Assembly: GCA_003996215.1 (NCBI GenBank)
Contig: QJPP01005210.1
Location: 36,782-100,781 of the forward strand
DNA length: 64,000 nt
Source of the DNA: Jaltomata sinuosa
Taxonomy: Eukaryota > Streptophyta > Magnoliopsida > Solanales > Solanaceae
Direction: 5' to 3'
Below, in pieces: positions 60,401 to 64,000 of the stretch; the first letter of the stretch is position 1, and the number at the start of each line of letters is the position of its first letter. Both the position numbers and the translations under genes were made by a program. Below the pieces are notes generated by a model that searched no databases, was not told where the DNA came from, and saw only the letters and a program-made list of their open reading frames with translations.

Positions 60401-61137
60401 AGTTTTAGAGTGAGAAAAGCGAGGAGAAGGGCTGGAAAAACGAAATGACAACAATAAATAGCTGCTGTCCGTAGTTGATTTTCTGCACTTTTTAGAAAAC
60501 TCGACGGGGCATTCCGAGAATAATCAAAAATTGATATTCAAAAGTGAATAGTGCTAACAGAGTGGAAACAACATTCCGGACTCAACGTAATTGACCAAAC
60601 TTCCATATGAGGTCGTTTCGGAGAAATGTTGACCCAAGTCAACACTAACGAAAAGGAACTCAAAGGCTCGAAATGAGTCTGACTCACCCGAAACCCAAAC
60701 CAACCATCTTCCTAGCCCAAACTCAACATTCCAGAGCTTTCAGAATTGTCAGATTTCGAATCCGACACTCCAATCATCGGAAATAACTCGAAGTTACACT
60801 TCCAACTCCAAATGGCCTGAAAACTGAGAAAACCACACAAAACCCACACTGGAAGTTCTTAGGTCTCAACTAAAGGTCCAACTAGACCAAACTCATCGCT
60901 CCGGACCTAACAGAACTGTTAGAATTCAATTCTGAGCATGTTAGCTAAGAATGTTGACTAAAGTCAATGATATTCTAAGTTTAAAGCTCTAAAATAGGCG
61001 AACGGCTAAAATGACCAAACGAATGACCAGGGCACCCAACTGCCAGTCTTAGCAAGCCATAAATGACTTGGGGCCACAGGAAGGCTCTAACAGTGCAATA
61101 AATGCGAAAATGCGAAGATGACCAGAAGGGTCATCAC
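57415..61137 (-). mobile_element. 3' LTR (3,723 bp) of minus-strand Tekay-like element
   Basis: Minus strand reads TGTGATGACCC at 61137 and ends GGGTCGTGACA at 57415. It follows pol on that strand, so it is the 3' LTR. It aligns well with 20828-22078 and, end to end in pieces, with the LTRs at 15331 and 44956. Compared with them it carries an extra ~325-bp stretch of different composition (58815-59141) and largely lacks the motif block upstream of its TATA region (AATAAATAG, about 60460). Confidence 0.88.
58815..59141. other. insertion of probable organellar (mitochondrial-like) DNA in the LTR
   Basis: The LTR reads from AACCAGGTCTAA into unrelated sequence and resumes at AGTAGTAAAAACAT; other LTRs of the group are continuous here. 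The insert has a mitochondrial-intergenic look: GC near 50%, purine/pyrimidine-mixed words such as TTCGCAAGCTTCC and GGCGCGAATACTCGG, and no repeats. It contains no recognisable gene. The assignment to mitochondrial DNA is impression and inference; a foreign insert is the firm part. Confidence 0.45.
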
Positions 61138-64000
61138 AACATCCACTACTAAAAAGACTTTCATCCTCGAAAGTCAAGAAGAAAGGAGTACCTGAAGTCT
61201 TGAACAACTATGGATACTAAGCACGCAACTCACTCTCGGTCTCCCAGGTAGCCTCCTCGACCGAATGATGCCTCCACTGCACTTTCACAACTAGAATCTC
61301 CCTAGATCTCAACCTTCTCATATCTCTGGCAAGAATAGCTATCGGCCCTCAACAAATGATAAACTCTCATCCAACTGAACTGAATCCCAATGTAACACAT
61401 GAGACTCATCAGGCACATACTGGCGCAACATCAAAACATGGAAAACTAGGTGAACAACTGAAAACATCAAAGGCAAGGCTAACATGTAGGCAACACTACC
61501 AACTCTCTGTAGAATCTCAAATGGCCCAATAAATATGGGGCTAAGCTTGCCCCGCCAACCAAATCTCATCACGGGCGATACTTGGAGGAAAACTAGATCT
61601 CCAACACTAAACTCCAAGGCACAAAGTCTACGATCAGTGTAGCTCTTCTACCTACTCTGGGCTACTCTAAATCTGTCCTGGATCAAACAGACTCGGTCCA
61701 AAGAATCTGTAAGTAAATCTGTACCCTGCGGTCTAGACTCTAACCAATCAAACCAACCAATGGGCGATCTGCAACGCCTACCATGCAAAGCCTTGAAAGG
61801 TGCCATGCCAATGATCGAATGAAAGCTATTATTATATGCAAACTCAGCCAATGGCACAAATTGATCCCATAAACCTCCAAAGTCAAGAACACAAGCCCGA
61901 AGCATGTCCTCCAGGACCTGAATAGTCCTCTCGGACTGGTCATCTATCTGAGGGTGCAAATCAGTACTAGGCTGAACCTATGTACCCAAATCAATTTGTA
62001 TAGCTCTCCAGACCTGGGATGTGAACTGAGTGCCGCAATCTGAAATGATAGAAGTTGGGACCCTGTGCAACTGTACAATCTTACAAATGTAGATCTGAGC
62101 TAACCTTTCTGCCCCGTAGGAAGTCTGAACCGGCAAGAAATGTGCTGACTTAGTCAGCCTATCAACGATCACCCAAATGGAGTCAAACTCCCAAGTAGTA
62201 TGAGGTAAACCAACAACAAAGTCCATAGTACTGCCTTCCCACTTCCACTTAGGAATGGGAAGTCACTACATTAAACCACCCGGTCTAATATGCTCAAACT
62301 TCACCTATTGACAGTTCAAGCACCGAGATATGAACTTTGCCATGTCTCGCTTTATACCACTCCACCAGTAAAGGTGTCTCAGGTCTCTATACATCCTCGC
62401 TATGCCAGGATGGATGGAGTATCTGGAACAATGTGCCTCACGGAGTATCAACTGTATCAAATCACCTACTCTAGGAACATAAAGTCGACCCTCAAACCTC
62501 AGAATCCCATCATAACCCAAGGTAGCCCGGCTGGCCTCACCCAGAACCACCTAATCACGAACGTCACACAAACTATGAACCTCAAACAGTCGGCTCTGAA
62601 TATGATCAACTAGAGTAGAACGAACCTTAACACTAGCAAGAACTCTGTTGGGATCCGATAAGTCAAGCCTAACTAAATGGCTAGCGAAGGACTGGATGTC
62701 CAAGGTCAACGATCGCTTAGAAGCTAAAAGTGAAGCTAGACTGCCCATACTCACCACCTTCTGACTCAAGGCATCCGCTACCACGTTTGCCTTGCCCGGA
62801 TGGTATAAAATAGTGAAATCATAGTCCTTCAGCAACTCAATCCATCTCCTATGTCTCGAGTTCAGCTCGCGCTGACTCATAATGTACTGAAGACTACGAT
62901 GGTCAGTGAATATCTCACAATGAACTCCATATAGATAGTGCCTCCAGATCTTGAGCGCGAAGACTACTACCGTCAACTCTAAGTCATGAGTGGGGTAATT
63001 GAGCTCGTGAACCTTCAATTGCCTCAATGCATATGCTATCACTCAACCCTGCTGCATCAACACACAACCAAGATAGACCCCTGAAGCATCACAATACACG
63101 GAGAAACTCTGACCCTCAATCGGCAAAGTCAAACTTGGAGTTGAAGTTAATAAGGCCTTAAGCCTCTGCAATCTATCCTCGCACTAATCAGACCACTAAA
63201 ATGGAACATCCTTCCTAGTCAGCATAGTCAATGGTGCTACTATGGAAGAAAATCCTTCAACGAACCATCTGTAATACCCGGCTAACTCAACAAAGTTGCG
63301 AACCTCGGTAGGAGTAGTAGGTCTAGGCTAATCACGAACTGCAGAAATCTTACCCGGATCAACTCTAATCCCATCCTTAGACACCACGTGCCCTAGGAAT
63401 GAAACTGACTCTAACCAAAACTCACACTTTGAGAACTTGGCGTAAAGCTGATGATCTCTCAAAGTTTGAAGTACAATCCTCAAGTGCTGCTCATGCTCAT
63501 CTCTACTCCTCAAGTATACCAGGATGTCATCAATTAAGACTATCATGAACATATCCATGTACGGGCTAAGCACCCTGTGCATCAAGTCCATAAAGGCTAC
63601 AGGGGCATTATTCAACCCAAAAGACATCACCAGGAACTCATAGTGACCGTAACGTGTCCTGAATGATGTCTTAGGGATGTCCTCCATCCTAATACTCAAC
63701 TGATGGTAGCCGGACCTCAAATAAATCTAAGAAAACACGGTGGAACCTTGAAGCTGATCAAATAAGTCATCAATCTTGGGCATGGAATATTTATTCTTCA
63801 TTGTCACCTTATTTAACTGTCGATAATAAATACACATCCGCATCGACCTATCCTTCTTCTTCACAAAGAGAACAGGATCATCCCAAGGAGACACACGCGG
63901 TCTAATAAACCCCTTAGCTAATAAATCCTGGAGCAGCTCCTTAAGCTCTCTCAACTCAGCAGGAGCCAAATGGTAGGGAGGAATAGAAATAGGCCTCGTG
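61138..64000 (-). pseudogene. pol of minus-strand Tekay-like element (partial at window edge)
   Basis: Reverse strand. RT from the right window edge (PAELRELKELLQDLL, RMCIYYRQLN, SGYHQLSI, catalytic LIDDILVY, through about 63160), RNase H (YCDASGV, TDHRSLQY, DALSQK; about 62690-63150), integrase zinc-binding segment (HCSRYSIHPG to CLNCQ, 62305-62470), core with Asp in MDFVVG and SDCG and Glu in QSERT (61648-62226), a GPF-type segment (61339-61617) and a chromodomain (ILVVKVQWRHHSVEEATWETE, about 61205-61330). All segments from 63969 to 61339 share one frame, broken only by about ten stops, mostly TAG. The catalytic residues that can be seen are kept. Protease and gag lie beyond the window. 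Confidence 0.92.

Overview
The window looks like repeat-rich plant nuclear heterochromatin, probably from a solanaceous genome. The evidence is a florendovirus/petuvirus-like endogenous pararetrovirus (EPRV), several very long (2-4 kb) LTRs of chromodomain-bearing Ty3/gypsy elements, an RTE-type LINE and plant initiator-tRNA-Met primer-binding sites. The family assignment is inference from the element types. I found no convincing host gene, tRNA or rRNA gene. Every coding region belongs to a transposable element or to the integrated virus, and every one is broken.

Region by region. 1-10,967: rearranged EPRV DNA. Copy A (minus) runs off the left edge. Its leader abuts an inverted second leader plus movement-protein fragment, giving a ~1.4 kb palindrome centred on 3199. 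Copy B (minus, 3,912-10,967) is nearly full length: movement protein, coat protein with zinc knuckle, protease, reverse transcriptase and RNase H in one decayed polyprotein, then an overlapping second ORF, then a TATA box, 41-bp repeats and poly(A) signals. 10,968-22,078: pieces of Tekay/Del-like LTRs in both orientations, with a minus-strand gag, plus 1.6 kb of unassigned AT-rich DNA. 22,079-29,482: a cluster of related AT-rich MITE-like units, split by a 4,336-bp solo LTR (23,141-27,476, target duplication AGTAT) and followed by a 5'-truncated RTE LINE (27,630-29,469). 29,483-33,853: non-coding remains of what looks like a Tat/Athila-type element ending in a polypurine tract and part of an LTR. 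33,854-38,970: minus-strand chromovirus (3' LTR plus pol), cut inside RT. 38,971-48,537: plus-strand Tekay-like element with a truncated 5' LTR, primer-binding site, gag, pol and a complete 3.58 kb 3' LTR. 48,538-53,311: two more minus-strand LTRs of different families. 53,312-57,414: AT-rich DNA with a chimeric LTR fragment. 57,415-64,000: 3' LTR and most of pol of another minus-strand Tekay-like element, leaving the window at the right.

The genes do not form a host pathway. Each element once encoded its own capsid, protease, reverse transcriptase, RNase H and integrase. In two of the pol genes the reading frame has survived over more than 2 kb and only nonsense and missense changes have accumulated, as expected for methylation-driven C-to-T decay. 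The most unusual structure is a recurring block of short GC-rich, self-complementary motifs immediately upstream of the predicted TATA box in almost every LTR family present, each family using a different motif.
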